This document shows positions 1-10,387 of a stretch of DNA of 64,000 bases, piece by piece. Each line of letters starts with the position of its first letter. Within the stretch, counting starts at the first letter, position 1. The notes beneath the pieces are model-generated. The model was not told where the DNA came from and did not search any database. It saw only the letters and a program-made list of their open reading frames with translations. The stretch comes from an uncultured Hoeflea sp. (lineage in GTDB: Bacteria; Pseudomonadota; Alphaproteobacteria; Rhizobiales; Rhizobiaceae). The DNA is taken from assembly GCF_947501405.1 (NCBI RefSeq), contig NZ_CANMVK010000002.1, positions 186,001 to 250,000 of the forward strand. The letters run 5' to 3'. Both the position numbers and the translations under genes were made by a program.

Positions 1-221
1 TTGCCGCGCTCGAACGGCTCATCGCCAAACCGATGCCACAATGCGTGCAGGAACGCGGTGTCGGCGAGTTTCTCGGTTGAGGTCCGGTCGGCCATTCGGC
101 GGCGGGTGATGATCGCCGTCACGCCGCGCGGATTGGCGCGGCGGATGGTGAACTGGAACCCCGTGCCGGGCAGGCCGGACGGGATTCCGCGATGTTTGGT
201 CATGTCGGGCAGCTTGGGCAT
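1..221 (-). CDS. Hypothetical protein, 3' end outside window
   Basis: An open frame of 73 codons runs off the left edge. Its ATG (221-219) shares one base with the TGA of the upstream yghU-like gene (TGATG), so the two are probably translationally coupled in one minus-strand operon. The visible part is small, basic and Arg-rich, starting MPKLPDMTKHRGIPSGLPG and reading on to a HALWHRFGDEPFERG stretch. I see no signal peptide or membrane segment. I do not recognise the family; the rest of the gene lies outside the window. Confidence 0.6.
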   Translation of the reverse strand, partial: MPKLPDMTKHRGIPSGLPGTGFQFTIRRANPRGVTAIITRRRMADRTSTEKLADTAFLHALWHRFGDEPFERG

Positions 222-1141
222 CAGGCCTCGCCTTCCTTCCCGTCGTCGAGCTTGTCCTGGGTTCTCAGCTCGAAATCGGAGGCGTCGTGGCGCTCGCGCA
301 ATTGCTCGGACGGGTCGCCGAAAGCGCGGTTGACCATGCGGCCGCGCTGCACTGCTGGCCGTTCAGCGATCATCGCCGTCCAGCGCTGCACATTCTTGTA
401 GCCGTCGACCTCCAGATAGGTCCCGGATTCACCATAGATCTTGCCCTGCGCCAGCACGCCGTACCAGGGCCAGATCGCCATGTCGGCGATCGAGTACTCC
501 TCGCCGGCCATGAACGCATGGTCGGCCAGATGCCGGTCGAGCACGTCGAGCTGGCGCTTGACCTCCATGGAAAACCGGTCGATGGCGTATTCGATCTTCA
601 TCGGCGCATAGGCATAGAAATGCCCGAAACCGCCTCCGAGATAGGGCGCCGAACCCATCTGCCAGAACAGCCAGTTCAGCGCCTCGGTGCGCGCCTTGTG
701 ATCGGCAGGCAGAAACGCCCCGAACTTCTCGGCGAGGTAAAACAGGATCGAGGCGCTCTCGAACACCCGCGTCGGCTCATCCGTCGAACGGTCGACCAGC
801 GCCGGGATCTTGGAATTCGGATTGGCGCCGACAAAGCCCGAGCCGAACTGGTCGCCCTCGCCGATATTGATCAGCCAGGCGTCATACTCCGCGCCTGAAT
901 GCCCGGCCGCCAGCAGCTCCTCGAGCATCACCGTCACCTTCACCCCATTGGGTGTGGCCAGCGAATAGAGCTGCAGCGGATGCTTGCCCACCGGCAGTTC
1001 CTTGTCGTGGGTCGAACCCGCAATCGGCCGGTTGATATTGGCGAACTGGCCGCCATTGGCGCTCTTCCATTCCCACACCTTCGCAGGCTGATAGCCGGCG
1101 GGCAGGTTGTTTTCGGGCGGAAACTTGGTGTCATCGGTCAT
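221..1141 (-). CDS. yghU: YghU-type glutathione S-transferase / disulfide-bond oxidoreductase
   Basis: A 306-aa cytosolic GST of the Nu class, expected to use glutathione for disulfide reductase or peroxidase chemistry. The match to E. coli YghU is close along the whole length as I remember that protein: FANINRP near residue 34, LPVGKHPLQLYSLATPNG at the start of the thioredoxin-like domain, NPNSKIPALVD and FESASILFYLAEKFG at the glutathione site, then the all-helical domain with NWLFWQMGSAPYLGGG and IADMAIWPWYG. It ends in the HDASDFELRTQDK tail typical of the family. Length fits (about 290-310 aa). It overlaps the next minus-strand gene by one base. Confidence 0.93.
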   Translation of the reverse strand: MTDDTKFPPENNLPAGYQPAKVWEWKSANGGQFANINRPIAGSTHDKELPVGKHPLQLYSLATPNGVKVTVMLEELLAAGHSGAEYDAWLINIGEGDQFGSGFVGANPNSKIPALVDRSTDEPTRVFESASILFYLAEKFGAFLPADHKARTEALNWLFWQMGSAPYLGGGFGHFYAYAPMKIEYAIDRFSMEVKRQLDVLDRHLADHAFMAGEEYSIADMAIWPWYGVLAQGKIYGESGTYLEVDGYKNVQRWTAMIAERPAVQRGRMVNRAFGDPSEQLRERHDASDFELRTQDKLDDGKEGEA

Positions 1142-1264
1142 GCGGTGTCGTCCTTTTTGGTGAGCGAAGTCTCACCCTGCATATAGGCGAACGCCCGCCC
1201 GATACAGCCATCGCCGCTTAAGGCTACCCGTTCAAGATTCCGTGTTTTCCGCACGAGCATCGCC

Positions 1265-1660
1265 TCATCCCGCATAGTCATCGTCGCTCACATGTTCGAG
1301 CCAGGTCACCGCCACGCCATCCAGCGCCTCCTGGATGGCGAGATGGGTCATCGCCACATCCGGCGATGCCCCGTGCCAGTGTTTCTCGCCAGGCTCGAAC
1401 CAGACCACGTCGCCCGGCCGGATCTCCTCGATCGCACCGCCTTCACGCTGCGCCCGGCCAAGCCCGGACGTCACGATGATCGTCTGCCCCAGCGGATGCG
1501 TGTGCCAGGCCGTCCGCGCGCCGGGCTCAAATGTCACCGAAGCGCCCTGGACCCGGCCCGGAGCTTCGGCTGCAAACAGCTTGTCGAGCCGCACCGAACC
1601 GGTAAACCAATCTTCCGGTCCCCTTGCCGATGGCGTCGTGCCTGCGCGAGTGATTTTCAT
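1265..1660 (-). CDS. Cupin-fold protein
   Basis: A small single-domain cupin of 131 aa starting [11 protein letters not shown]. The cupin metal site is visible: HTHPLGQ (two His, with a Gln where Glu is more common) in motif 1 and [16 protein letters not shown] in motif 2. Related small cupins are annotated as carboxymuconolactone-decarboxylase-associated or quercetin-dioxygenase-like, but the substrate cannot be read from sequence. The ATG at 1660 is chosen because an AGAGGA ribosome site lies just upstream; the longer upstream extension has no such site and is not cupin-like. It stands alone between yghU and the GIY-YIG gene. Confidence 0.8.
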   Translation of the reverse strand: MKITRAGTTPSARGPEDWFTGSVRLDKLFAAEAPGRVQGASVTFEPGARTAWHTHPLGQTIIVTSGLGRAQREGGAIEEIRPGDVVWFEPGEKHWHGASPDVAMTHLAIQEALDGVAVTWLEHVSDDDYAG

Positions 1661-1702
1661 GGTGTGGTCCTCTTCATAATGGCAAAGCAACTGGTGCACA
1701 TG

Positions 1703-2596
1703 TCAGTTTCCATTCAAGACGGTTGCACGCTTGCCAAACTTTTTTTTCCAACGGACTTCAGCGGCAATGCCGTCTTCTCTCGTGGCAAGACCGCCAAGCG
1801 TTTCGAGCACTGAGAACTGCAGATTATCTGCAAAGACGGCGATTTCAGCGACCCGGTCAATCATGACCTTGTTCCCACCATGCCCGGAAGCTGCGTAATT
1901 CGACCAGCGCTCCCAAATGCCCTTAGCTCCAGTTGCCGAACCTACATAAAGATCGCCATTATCGATGTCGGTTATGAGATAAACGCCTCGTGTTGATGAG
2001 AGCGCTTCCATCCAGCCACCCGCATCGGAACTGATAAGACCTCTGAGTTCACCAAAGCCTAGAATGACGTGGTCAAATCCGGGAAAAGGCCGTCTGGTCC
2101 CGGTCGCCCGGATTTCTCGAATGGAGATGTTGCGTTTCGTGACACCGTTCTCCACAAGCCATTGATGGTGCCTGCCGGTGTCCGGCCATTCGATGATCAG
2201 CCGGTTCGCGAAAGCGTCAAAACGAGCCTCATGTTCGAGTTCATGCCATATTCCATCGTCGCGAAGGTAAGTCTTTCTGCGTGCTTCCTCAGCTTTTGGG
2301 CTGTCATGCTGCCAACCGTGTATGCTGAGTACGCGCCAGACGCCGAGAAATCTCGAAAGCCTGCCGCTCTCCCCCATGAAGAAGGCTACCAGACCAGTAC
2401 CGAGTTGCCGGTTCCGTTGAACAGACTGGAAGAGTTCCAGATCCCCCGCCGCGATCACTTCCTCGATATCTCGATCATGGGGGGTCTGGAGACGCTTGGG
2501 TGTGGCGTGCCGGTAAAGCTTCATATCTTCAGAGCGCTCTTTCCCGCAGGAAACAAACACTTCATGGAGATCCAGAACATTAGCCGAAGTCGCCAT
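1703..2596 (-). CDS. GIY-YIG nuclease-domain protein
   Basis: A 297-aa protein with a C-terminal GIY-YIG domain (roughly residues 200-297): GVYLITDIDNGDLYVGSATG carries the GVY and YVG core strands, followed by the helix with GIWERWSNYAASGHGG. The N-terminal 200 residues resemble no domain I know; they contain a WRVL strand and an EARFDAFANRLIIEWPDTGRHH stretch reminiscent of stand-alone restriction-like GIY-YIG proteins. The gene begins within 8 bases of the pccB stop, with a GAGGG ribosome site overlapping that stop, so it sits directly behind pccB in the same transcript. Codon use looks less GC-biased than its neighbours, suggesting acquisition. Cleavage target and defence role are inference. 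Confidence 0.75.
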   Translation of the reverse strand: MATSANVLDLHEVFVSCGKERSEDMKLYRHATPKRLQTPHDRDIEEVIAAGDLELFQSVQRNRQLGTGLVAFFMGESGRLSRFLGVWRVLSIHGWQHDSPKAEEARRKTYLRDDGIWHELEHEARFDAFANRLIIEWPDTGRHHQWLVENGVTKRNISIREIRATGTRRPFPGFDHVILGFGELRGLISSDAGGWMEALSSTRGVYLITDIDNGDLYVGSATGAKGIWERWSNYAASGHGGNKVMIDRVAEIAVFADNLQFSVLETLGGLATREDGIAAEVRWKKKFGKRATVLNGN

Positions 2597-2603
2597 CACA
2601 CCC

Positions 2604-4135
<1,532 letters not shown>

Positions 4136-4136
<1 letters not shown>

Positions 4137-4714
4137 CATTTGCCTCCCTTTTTCGAAATCAGCGCCCATGTTGCCGGAAATACCAGCGCCGCCAATGCTG
4201 CTTTGGTCACATCGCCCAAAATGAACGGATAGAGCCCCCAGGCCAGAACCGGTTTGTCCCAGCCGAGCAGCGCCCCGAGCCAGAGCAGGCCCGGCACATA
4301 GAGCACCGCGCCGGCCAGCAGGCTGGCGGCGAAGGCGCGGATTGCCGAGCGGTCCATGCCGCGTTCTCCAAGATGACCTGCGACAAAGGCTGCGAGCAGA
4401 TAGCCCGCGAGATAGCCGCCGGTCGGACCCATCATATAGGCGAGCCCGATGCCCTTTTCGGGTGTACCGGCAAACACCGGCAGACCGGCTGCCCCCTGAA
4501 GGAGATAAAGTGACACCGCGGCCACCCCGAGACGCGGTCCCAGCGCCAGGCCGAGACCGATAACCACGAAGGTCTGCATGGTCAGCGGCACCGGGTAGAA
4601 CGGAATCGAGATCTTCGCTGAAATCGCCAGCAGGATCGAACCTGCGATCGCAGTCAAAGCGGCGATCGCCAGCTTTTCGGTCCGGTCGGCAGTCAGGGCG
4701 GAATAAAGTGTCAT
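4136..4714 (-). CDS. bioY: Biotin transporter BioY (ECF S-component)
   Basis: A 192-aa integral membrane protein with about six hydrophobic helices, the biotin-binding S-component of an energy-coupling transporter. The BioY signature is clear: [21 protein letters not shown] (read from about residue 37) and the [14 protein letters not shown] loop followed by [15 protein letters not shown]. No bioM/bioN genes are nearby; BioY can act alone or with ECF units encoded elsewhere. Linkage to pccB makes sense because the carboxylase needs biotin. A GGGGAGAG ribosome site precedes the ATG. Confidence 0.93.
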
Positions 4715-4814
4715 GGTGTCTCTCCCCGGGCGCGTTTGGTGCGCGACATCAATAATGTGTCACCGGTGGTAGCGTGAAACTGCGGTCCGCGACAGGGTTG
4801 AAATGGTAAGCATG

Positions 4815-4858
4815 TTGCACTAGCAATGTTTGCAATTGTAATTTTGCAAAGTTGCGAA
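4815..4858. promoter_or_regulatory. Candidate PccR operator (TTGCAA repeats)
   Basis: In the bioY/pccR divergent region TTGCAC (4815), TTTGCAAT (4829-4836), TTTGCAAA (4843-4850) and TTGCGAA (4852-4858) occur at spacings of about 14-15 bases. ScfR-family PccR of Rhodobacter sphaeroides is reported to bind paired TTTGCAAA motifs. The cluster lies about 100 bases upstream of bioY and abuts the pccR start, so it could serve activation of bioY-pccB and autoregulation. Confidence 0.6.
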
Positions 4859-4863
4859 CATCG

Positions 4864-6318
4864 ATGCGATCACGCAAACTTTTCATTGGCGGGAAAATCC
4901 GCGCGATCCGCGGCGAGCACGGGCTCACCCAGGCCGGCTTCGCCCAGAAGCTCGGCATTTCCACCAGCTATTTGAACCAGATCGAAAACAACCAGCGCCA
5001 TGTCAGTGCTTCGGTGTTGCTGGCGCTGGCCGAGGCCTTCTCGGTCAATATCGCCAGCCTGTCCGATCAGGACACCGACCGGCTGCTCGCCGATGTGTCC
5101 GAGGCGCTGGCCGATCCGGTCTCAGGCGGGGCGCAGCCTTCGCTTTCCGATGTCAAGCTGGTGGTGCAGAACGCGCCCTCCTTCGCCCGCGCCTTCGTGG
5201 CGCTGCATCAGGCGATGCGCCGCTCCGGGGATCAACTGGCCGAACTCGATGAAACGCTTGAGCGCACCGGGGCGCTGAGCGAGCCGACGCCCTATGAGGA
5301 AGTCCGCGATTTCTTCCACTATGTCGACAATTACATCCATGAACTCGATCTCGCCGGCGAGGAGTTGAGCCGTGACCTCGCCAAAAGCCGTGGCGTCAGT
5401 CTCAAGGCGCTGGCCGATCACATCGAACGCCGCCACCGGGTCCGGGTGGTGATTGGCGAAGCGGGCACGGGCGAGGCTGGCAGGGGCGAGGCTGGCGGCG
5501 AGGCGGGCAACACCGGGTTGCGCCGCTTCGATCCGGTCTCCCGTGTGCTGTGGCTCAACCCGCGCACCCCGGTCTCGACGCAAGCTTTCCAGGTCGCGTG
5601 CCAGATCGCGCTGATCGAGCACGATGCAGCCATGAGCCGGATCATTGACGAAGCGCGGTTCCGCTCGGCCGATGCCGCCGCGATCTGCCGGATCGGTCTC
5701 GCCAATTACTTCGCCGGCGCGGCGATCCTGCCCTATGGCGCGTTCAGCGCCGCCGCCCGTGAATTGCGGCATGATCTGGTGCTTCTGGCCGACCGGTTTT
5801 CTACCAGCCTGGAGCAGGTGGCGCATCGCCTGTCGACGTTGCAACGGCCGGGGCAGAAAGGCGTGCCGTTCTTCTTCGCCCGGGTCGACAAGGCGGGCAA
5901 CATCACCAAACGCCATTCCGCCACCAAGCTGCAATTCGCCCGGTTCGGCTCGGCCTGCCCGTTGTGGAACGCCCATGGCGCCTTTGAGACGCCCAACCGC
6001 ATCATCCGGCAATTGGCCGAGACGCCTGACGGCATGCGCTATCTCTGTCTTGCCACGGCGATCACCAAGCCTTCGGGCGGCTGGCGCGACCCGGTGCAAA
6101 CCTACGCGCTGGCGCTGGGTTGCGAGATCGCCCATGCCACCGAACTCGTCTACGCCGATGATCTCGACCTGGCCCGCGCCGAAGCTTTTGAGCCGATTGG
6201 CGTCTCCTGCCGGATCTGCGAGCGCCGCGATTGCCATCAGCGCGCAGTACCTCCGCTCAAACGCCGCCTCAAGGTCGATCTCAACACCCGCAAGCCGGTG
6301 CCTTACGAGGTGGAGTGA
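4864..6318 (+). CDS. pccR: PccR-type short-chain fatty acyl-CoA regulator (ScfR family)
   Basis: A 484-aa transcription factor. Residues about 7-65 form an XRE-type helix-turn-helix ([20 protein letters not shown], then [14 protein letters not shown]). The middle region corresponds to an IrrE/ImmA-like fold in which the protease HExxH is absent ([16 protein letters not shown]), as in other ScfR regulators. The C-terminal DUF2083-like domain ends with the Cys-rich [13 protein letters not shown]. Family members sense acyl-CoAs; the position divergent from bioY-pccB points to propionyl-CoA control. The first in-frame ATG is at 4864, with operator repeats right up to it and no clear ribosome site, so a leaderless mRNA is possible. 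A GEAG-rich insertion sits near residues 196-216. Confidence 0.9.
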   Translation: MRSRKLFIGGKIRAIRGEHGLTQAGFAQKLGISTSYLNQIENNQRHVSASVLLALAEAFSVNIASLSDQDTDRLLADVSEALADPVSGGAQPSLSDVKLVVQNAPSFARAFVALHQAMRRSGDQLAELDETLERTGALSEPTPYEEVRDFFHYVDNYIHELDLAGEELSRDLAKSRGVSLKALADHIERRHRVRVVIGEAGTGEAGRGEAGGEAGNTGLRRFDPVSRVLWLNPRTPVSTQAFQVACQIALIEHDAAMSRIIDEARFRSADAAAICRIGLANYFAGAAILPYGAFSAAARELRHDLVLLADRFSTSLEQVAHRLSTLQRPGQKGVPFFFARVDKAGNITKRHSATKLQFARFGSACPLWNAHGAFETPNRIIRQLAETPDGMRYLCLATAITKPSGGWRDPVQTYALALGCEIAHATELVYADDLDLARAEAFEPIGVSCRICERRDCHQRAVPPLKRRLKVDLNTRKPVPYEVE

Positions 6319-6425
6319 GATCCCCCGCGGCGGGCAGGCTTGACGCAAGGCTTGCCTCGATGCGCGGCGGCAGGCTAGGACAGCGCGACATCCCGGTGAC
6401 GGGAAACAGGAGAAAGGCCAAGGCT

Positions 6426-6872
6426 GTGACCGGCACGATCTACGTCCTCAACGGACCCAACCTCAATCTGCTAGGCAAGCGCCAGCCGGACATCTATGGC
6501 CGCGAAACCCTGGCCGATGTCGAAAAGGCCTGCGTTGCGCAAGCCGGGTCTCATGGCCTGACGATCCGCTTCGCGCAGTCCAATGCCGAGCATCAGCTTA
6601 TCGACTGGATTCACGAAGCGCGCGACAACGCGGTGGCAATCGTCATCAATCCCGCCGCCTATACCCACACGTCTGTGGCGATTTTCGATGCGCTCACTGC
6701 CTTCGAGGGGCCGGTGATCGAGGTTCATATTTCCAATGTGCACAAACGCGAGGAATTTCGCCGACATTCCTTTGTCTCGCTGCGCGCCGATGGCGTGATC
6801 GCCGGATGCGGCACCCAGGGCTACCTGCTGGCGATTGACCGGGTGGCCGGAGTGCTCGCCAACCCCAGTTAG
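6426..6872 (+). CDS. aroQ: 3-dehydroquinate dehydratase, type II
   Basis: A 148-aa type II dehydroquinase of the shikimate pathway, converting 3-dehydroquinate to 3-dehydroshikimate in the cytosol as a dodecamer. Seen motifs: [17 protein letters not shown] with the catalytic Arg and Tyr loop, the substrate-binding [12 protein letters not shown], and [17 protein letters not shown] carrying the conserved His and Arg. Translation probably starts at GTG 6426 with AGGAG upstream (6408-6412); the reading frame extends further 5' but that part is not conserved in kind. It follows pccR on the same strand. Confidence 0.94.
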   Translation: MTGTIYVLNGPNLNLLGKRQPDIYGRETLADVEKACVAQAGSHGLTIRFAQSNAEHQLIDWIHEARDNAVAIVINPAAYTHTSVAIFDALTAFEGPVIEVHISNVHKREEFRRHSFVSLRADGVIAGCGTQGYLLAIDRVAGVLANPS

Positions 6873-6950
6873 CGCGGCCCGGGGCGGAGTAGGTGGGGCC
6901 GCCCGCGCGTTGCACCCTTCTTGAGTTCCACCACGCCGGAGGCCGGTTCT

Positions 6951-8102
6951 GTGCGCTTTTCGATGATCTCTGCGGCTCTGGTTGCAGCCCTGGTCGGCTA
7001 TGGCTCGACCATCGCGCTGATCCTGGCCGCCGCCGCCGCCGTTGGCGCCGATGCCGCCCAGACCGCGAGCTGGGTGGCGGCGATCTGCTTTGCAAAGGCA
7101 ATCGGTTCAGCCTTGCTCAGCACCTGGAAGAAGGTTCCCATGGTGCTTGCCTGGTCAACGCCCGGCGCGGCACTGATCGCTGCCTCCACCGGCGTTAACA
7201 TCCATCAGGCCGTCGGTGCTTTCATCTTCGCCGGACTGTTGATTGCTCTGACGGCGGCCATCAAGCCGCTCAACCGCGCCGTCTCGGCCATTCCCACCGG
7301 CGTTGCCTCGGGCATGCTGGCCGGCGTGCTGCTGCCGTTTTCGATGGCGGTGGCCACGCATGCCGCAGCGTTGCCCGCGCTGGTGCTGCCGCTGATTGCC
7401 ATCTTTTTGCTGGTGCGGCTGTTCAACCCGCTGATGGCCGTGCTGGCCGCCCTGATCGGCGGGCTGGGAATAGCCTTCAGCTATGGCGGCGCATCGTTGC
7501 CGCAGGTGGAGATGGACTGGACCTCGCTCACCTTTGTTTCCCCCGTCTTCGATCCGGCGGTCCTTGTCGGGTTGGGGTTGCCGCTTTACCTCGTCACCAT
7601 GGCCTCGCAGAACCTGCCGGGTTTCGCGGTGCTGCGCGCCAATGGCTACGAGCCGCCGGTTGCCGCCGCCCTGGGCGTGTCGGGGCTGCTGTCATCCGTT
7701 TCCGCACTGTTTGGCGCCCACACCATCAACATGGCGGCAATCACTGCGGCGATCTGCCTGGGCGATGATGTTCATCCCGACCGGACGCAACGCTGGAAAG
7801 TGGGGCTGGTCTATGCCCTTGTCTGGGGCTTGCTCGGGTTGTCCGGGCCCTTGATCGTTCCGGCGATCCTGGCCATGCCGCCGGCCATCATCGCCGTGGT
7901 CGCCGGACTTGCGCTCATCCCGCCGCTAATCGGTGCGCTGGTTTCGGCCTTCGAGGTGCCCGCAACCCGCTTCGCCGCGGCCGCGACTTTCGCGGTGTCC
8001 GCTTCCGGTGTTGCCGCCTTCGGTGTCGGCGCTGCTTTTTGGGGTCTGGCGGCGGGGTTGCTTGTCTATGCGATGGACGCTCTCCGGTCGAAGTTGAAGT
8101 GA
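6951..8102 (+). CDS. BenE-family benzoate/H+ symporter-like transporter
   Basis: A 383-aa inner-membrane protein with about 12 hydrophobic segments and hardly any soluble parts. The order of motifs matches BenE: FSMISAALVAALVGYGST at the N-terminus, WSTPGAALIA, a GVASGMLAGVLLPF segment, LPLYLVTMASQNLPGFAVLR and GAHTINMAAITAAICLG. Start GTG 6951 is preferred because GGAGG (6938-6942) lies 8 bases upstream; a TTG at 6921 would add ten residues. BenE members are named for benzoate uptake, but no aromatic-degradation genes are nearby, so the substrate is open. Confidence 0.85.
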   Translation: MRFSMISAALVAALVGYGSTIALILAAAAAVGADAAQTASWVAAICFAKAIGSALLSTWKKVPMVLAWSTPGAALIAASTGVNIHQAVGAFIFAGLLIALTAAIKPLNRAVSAIPTGVASGMLAGVLLPFSMAVATHAAALPALVLPLIAIFLLVRLFNPLMAVLAALIGGLGIAFSYGGASLPQVEMDWTSLTFVSPVFDPAVLVGLGLPLYLVTMASQNLPGFAVLRANGYEPPVAAALGVSGLLSSVSALFGAHTINMAAITAAICLGDDVHPDRTQRWKVGLVYALVWGLLGLSGPLIVPAILAMPPAIIAVVAGLALIPPLIGALVSAFEVPATRFAAAATFAVSASGVAAFGVGAAFWGLAAGLLVYAMDALRSKLK

Positions 8103-8130
8103 TAAGCTGGCTAATTTTATTTGCGGCGAT

Positions 8131-8144
8131 TTGACACGGGTCAA
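8131..8144. promoter_or_regulatory. Candidate FNR/FixK box upstream of ppk2
   Basis: TTGAC-ACGG-GTCAA is a perfect 5+4+5 dyad matching the CRP/FNR-family anaerobox pattern TTGAY-N4-RTCAA. It lies 55 bases before the ppk2 ATG. This suggests oxygen-responsive control, but no FNR-type gene is in the window. Confidence 0.5.
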
Positions 8145-8198
8145 GGCGAACTGCTGCGCAAAGGCGCATTATGTCCCCTTTAAAAGAAGGGGTCCGGA

Positions 8199-9212
8199 AT
8201 GAAAGAAAGCGACAATCACCAGCAGGCAGGCCTCAACGGCGTTGGCGGCTCTCAAAACGAAACTGCCGCAGTGGCCTTGACAACCCCCAGCGACATCGCT
8301 GTGGAAGCGGCGGTTGAAGACCGACCGCGCAAGCTTACTGCGTCGGAAATCCGCAAGGACGAGGCTGCCATCGCGCAGCTCTTCGAGCAGGGCGTCTATC
8401 CCTATTCGACCAAGATGCGCCGTGCGACCTACGAGCGGGAGAAAGCGCAGCTTCAGGTCGAGCTTCTCAAGGCGCAGCGCTGGATTGAGGACACCGGCCA
8501 GAAGCTGGTGATGCTGTTCGAAGGTCGCGATGCCGCCGGCAAGGGCGGCACTATCAAACGCTTCATGGAACATCTCAATCCGCGTATGGCCCGTGTTGTG
8601 GCGCTCTCCAAGCCGACCGACCGCGAGCGGTCGCAATGGTATTTCCAGCGCTACATCGAACACCTGCCGGCCGAAGGCGAAATGGTGCTGTTTGACCGCT
8701 CCTGGTACAACCGCGCCGGCGTCGAACGGGTGATGGGGTTCTGCTCGCCTGCGGAGTATCTCGAATTCATGCGCGAGGCCCCCGAGATCGAACGCATGCT
8801 CAGCCGCTCCGGTATTCTGCTGTTCAAATACTGGTTCTCGGTCACCCAGGACGAGCAGCTCCGCCGGTTCGGCCAGCGCGAGAAGGATCCGCTCAAGCAG
8901 TGGAAACTGTCGCCGGTGGACAAGGCGTCGCTGGACAAATGGGACGATTACACCGAGGCCAAGGAGGCGATGTTCTTCTACACCGATACCGCTGATGCGC
9001 CCTGGACCATCGTCAAGTCCAACGACAAGAAACGCGCGCGGCTCAACTGCATGCGGCATTTCCTTACAAACCTGCCCTATCCCAACAAGGACAAGTCGGT
9101 CGTCAGTGCGCCCGACCCCCTGATTGTCGGCGTCAGCCACCATGTCATCGGGACCGACCGGCATATTCTGGGCAAGACAATGCATCCGGAGGTTCGCAAG
9201 GCCCAGGCTTGA
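8199..9212 (+). CDS. ppk2: Polyphosphate kinase 2 (class I PPK2)
   Basis: A 337-aa cytosolic polyphosphate:nucleotide phosphotransferase, expected to make ATP or GTP from the diphosphate plus polyphosphate. The P-loop is [16 protein letters not shown] (about residues 107-122) and the Walker B/lid region [37 protein letters not shown] and the WTIVKSNDKKRARLN segment are also typical. The first 50 residues are a polar, family-variable extension. It is followed by a terminator and so is probably a single-gene unit. A second PPK2 lies at 53795-54679. Confidence 0.92.
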   Translation: MKESDNHQQAGLNGVGGSQNETAAVALTTPSDIAVEAAVEDRPRKLTASEIRKDEAAIAQLFEQGVYPYSTKMRRATYEREKAQLQVELLKAQRWIEDTGQKLVMLFEGRDAAGKGGTIKRFMEHLNPRMARVVALSKPTDRERSQWYFQRYIEHLPAEGEMVLFDRSWYNRAGVERVMGFCSPAEYLEFMREAPEIERMLSRSGILLFKYWFSVTQDEQLRRFGQREKDPLKQWKLSPVDKASLDKWDDYTEAKEAMFFYTDTADAPWTIVKSNDKKRARLNCMRHFLTNLPYPNKDKSVVSAPDPLIVGVSHHVIGTDRHILGKTMHPEVRKAQA

Positions 9213-9250
9213 TGGGGATCAAGGCCGAAACCGACCGGTTGTTTAACTGT

Positions 9251-9287
9251 AGGAGGGCGTCGCTTGCGGCGCCCTCCTTGGTTTTAT
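9251..9287 (+). terminator. Rho-independent terminator after ppk2
   Basis: A 9-bp stem AGGAGGGCG (9251-9259) pairs with CGCCCTCCT (9270-9278), followed by TGGTTTTA. It lies 39 bases after the ppk2 stop. Confidence 0.75.
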
Positions 9288-9333
9288 CACGGGTCACCGA
9301 AGCAGTCCGCCAAAGCGATACATCAAATCTCTT

Positions 9334-9347
9334 GAATATGGAAATTC
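9334..9347. promoter_or_regulatory. AT-rich dyad upstream of the sulfur operon
   Basis: GAATATG|GAAATTC is an imperfect dyad (GAAT...ATTC), followed by the AT-rich TATATATATG (9351-9360). It lies 75-90 bases before the first YeeE gene. Rhizobial Blh operons are controlled by the ArsR-type repressor BigR, which binds AT-rich dyads over the promoter; this is a candidate only. Confidence 0.3.
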
Positions 9348-9421
9348 GCTTATATATATGATCAGCATGGGCGCAACGACGCCTTCCGCCTTAGGCGAGA
9401 CAATTCAAGAGGGACATGATC

Positions 9422-9847
9422 ATGGAAACCGACTTCACACCCTGGATGTCGCTGGGAGGCGGGGTTCTCATCGGCCTTTCGGCGATATTGCTGATGGCGC
9501 TCAATGGTCGCATCGCCGGCATGACCGGTATCTTGACTGGTATCATTCCGCCGTTTTCCACCGACTGGGCCTGGCGCATCGCCTTTCTCGCCGGGGCGGT
9601 GATCGCGCCGGTGATTTTCCTGCGTTCAGGCGGCACCATTCCCTATGCGGTGCCGGTCTCGCTGCCCTTGCTGGCGCTGGGCGGGCTGATTGTCGGCGCC
9701 GGCGTCTATTACGGCGCGGGTTGTACCTCGGGCCATGGAGTCTGCGGTATGGCGCGGTTGTCGCCCCGCTCGATCGCCGCCACCGTCACCTTCATGATCG
9801 CGACCGGCGTCACCGTCTACGTCGTGCGCCACATCGCGGGAGCCTGA
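9422..9847 (+). CDS. YeeE/YedE family membrane protein, half-transporter 1
   Basis: A 141-aa protein with four to five hydrophobic helices. The YeeE/YedE (sulfur-transport) signature is present: a [20 protein letters not shown] segment and the Cys-containing [17 protein letters not shown] motif, whose cysteines are thought to handle persulfide or thiosulfate sulfur. Start ATG 9422 is favoured over ATG 9416 because GAGGG (9409-9413) is 8 bases upstream. The next gene is the matching second half, 3 bases away. In other species the two halves are often one protein. Confidence 0.85.
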   Translation: METDFTPWMSLGGGVLIGLSAILLMALNGRIAGMTGILTGIIPPFSTDWAWRIAFLAGAVIAPVIFLRSGGTIPYAVPVSLPLLALGGLIVGAGVYYGAGCTSGHGVCGMARLSPRSIAATVTFMIATGVTVYVVRHIAGA

Positions 9848-9850
9848 GCC

Positions 9851-10291
9851 ATGCAGAAACTGCTTTTTTCGGGTCTCACAGGCGCTATCTTCGGTCTCGG
9901 CATCGCGATTTCCGGCATGGCAAACCCGGCCAAGGTCCTCAATTTCTTCGATGTGGCAGGAAGCTGGGACCCGAGCCTGATCTTCGTCATGGGCGGCGCG
10001 CTGATCACCACCGCCATCGGCTACCGCCTGGTGTTCGGCGCTCGTGCCCGGCCGGTGTTTGACACCGAATTCCATCTGCCGGTCAACAAGACCATAGATG
10101 CCCGGCTTTTGACCGGTTCTGCGGCATTTGGCGTCGGCTGGGGCATCGCCGGTTTTTGTCCGGGCGGGGCGATCCCGGCGTTGGGCTTTGGCGGAATTGA
10201 AGTAATTGCTTTCATGGGCGCCATGGTCATCGGCATCGTGCTGGCACGTGCCGTCGATGGCTTGCGTCACAAACCCGCCAAGGCATTCTGA
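9851..10291 (+). CDS. YeeE/YedE family membrane protein, half-transporter 2
   Basis: A 146-aa protein with about four hydrophobic helices, starting MQKLLFSGLTGAIFGLGIA. The conserved ISGMANPAKVLNFFDVAGSWDPSL segment (near residue 21) and GIAGFCPGGAIPALGFGG with its single conserved Cys identify it as the partner half of the YeeE/YedE permease. It follows half 1 by 3 bases, so they are co-translated and presumably assemble together. Upstream of the Blh gene it probably moves reduced sulfur species. Confidence 0.85.
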   Translation: MQKLLFSGLTGAIFGLGIAISGMANPAKVLNFFDVAGSWDPSLIFVMGGALITTAIGYRLVFGARARPVFDTEFHLPVNKTIDARLLTGSAAFGVGWGIAGFCPGGAIPALGFGGIEVIAFMGAMVIGIVLARAVDGLRHKPAKAF

Positions 10292-10387
10292 TCCACACCC
10301 GCCGCGCTTTCTGAGCGGGCCGGGCAACGCACCACCACTGGCCACCTCGCATGGCCGCGCACAGCGAACCCTGTCACAGGAGATAAA

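Noticed and set aside
5122-6348. Minus-strand open frame opposite pccR (408 codons)
   Set aside because: Antisense shadow of a well-supported regulator gene.
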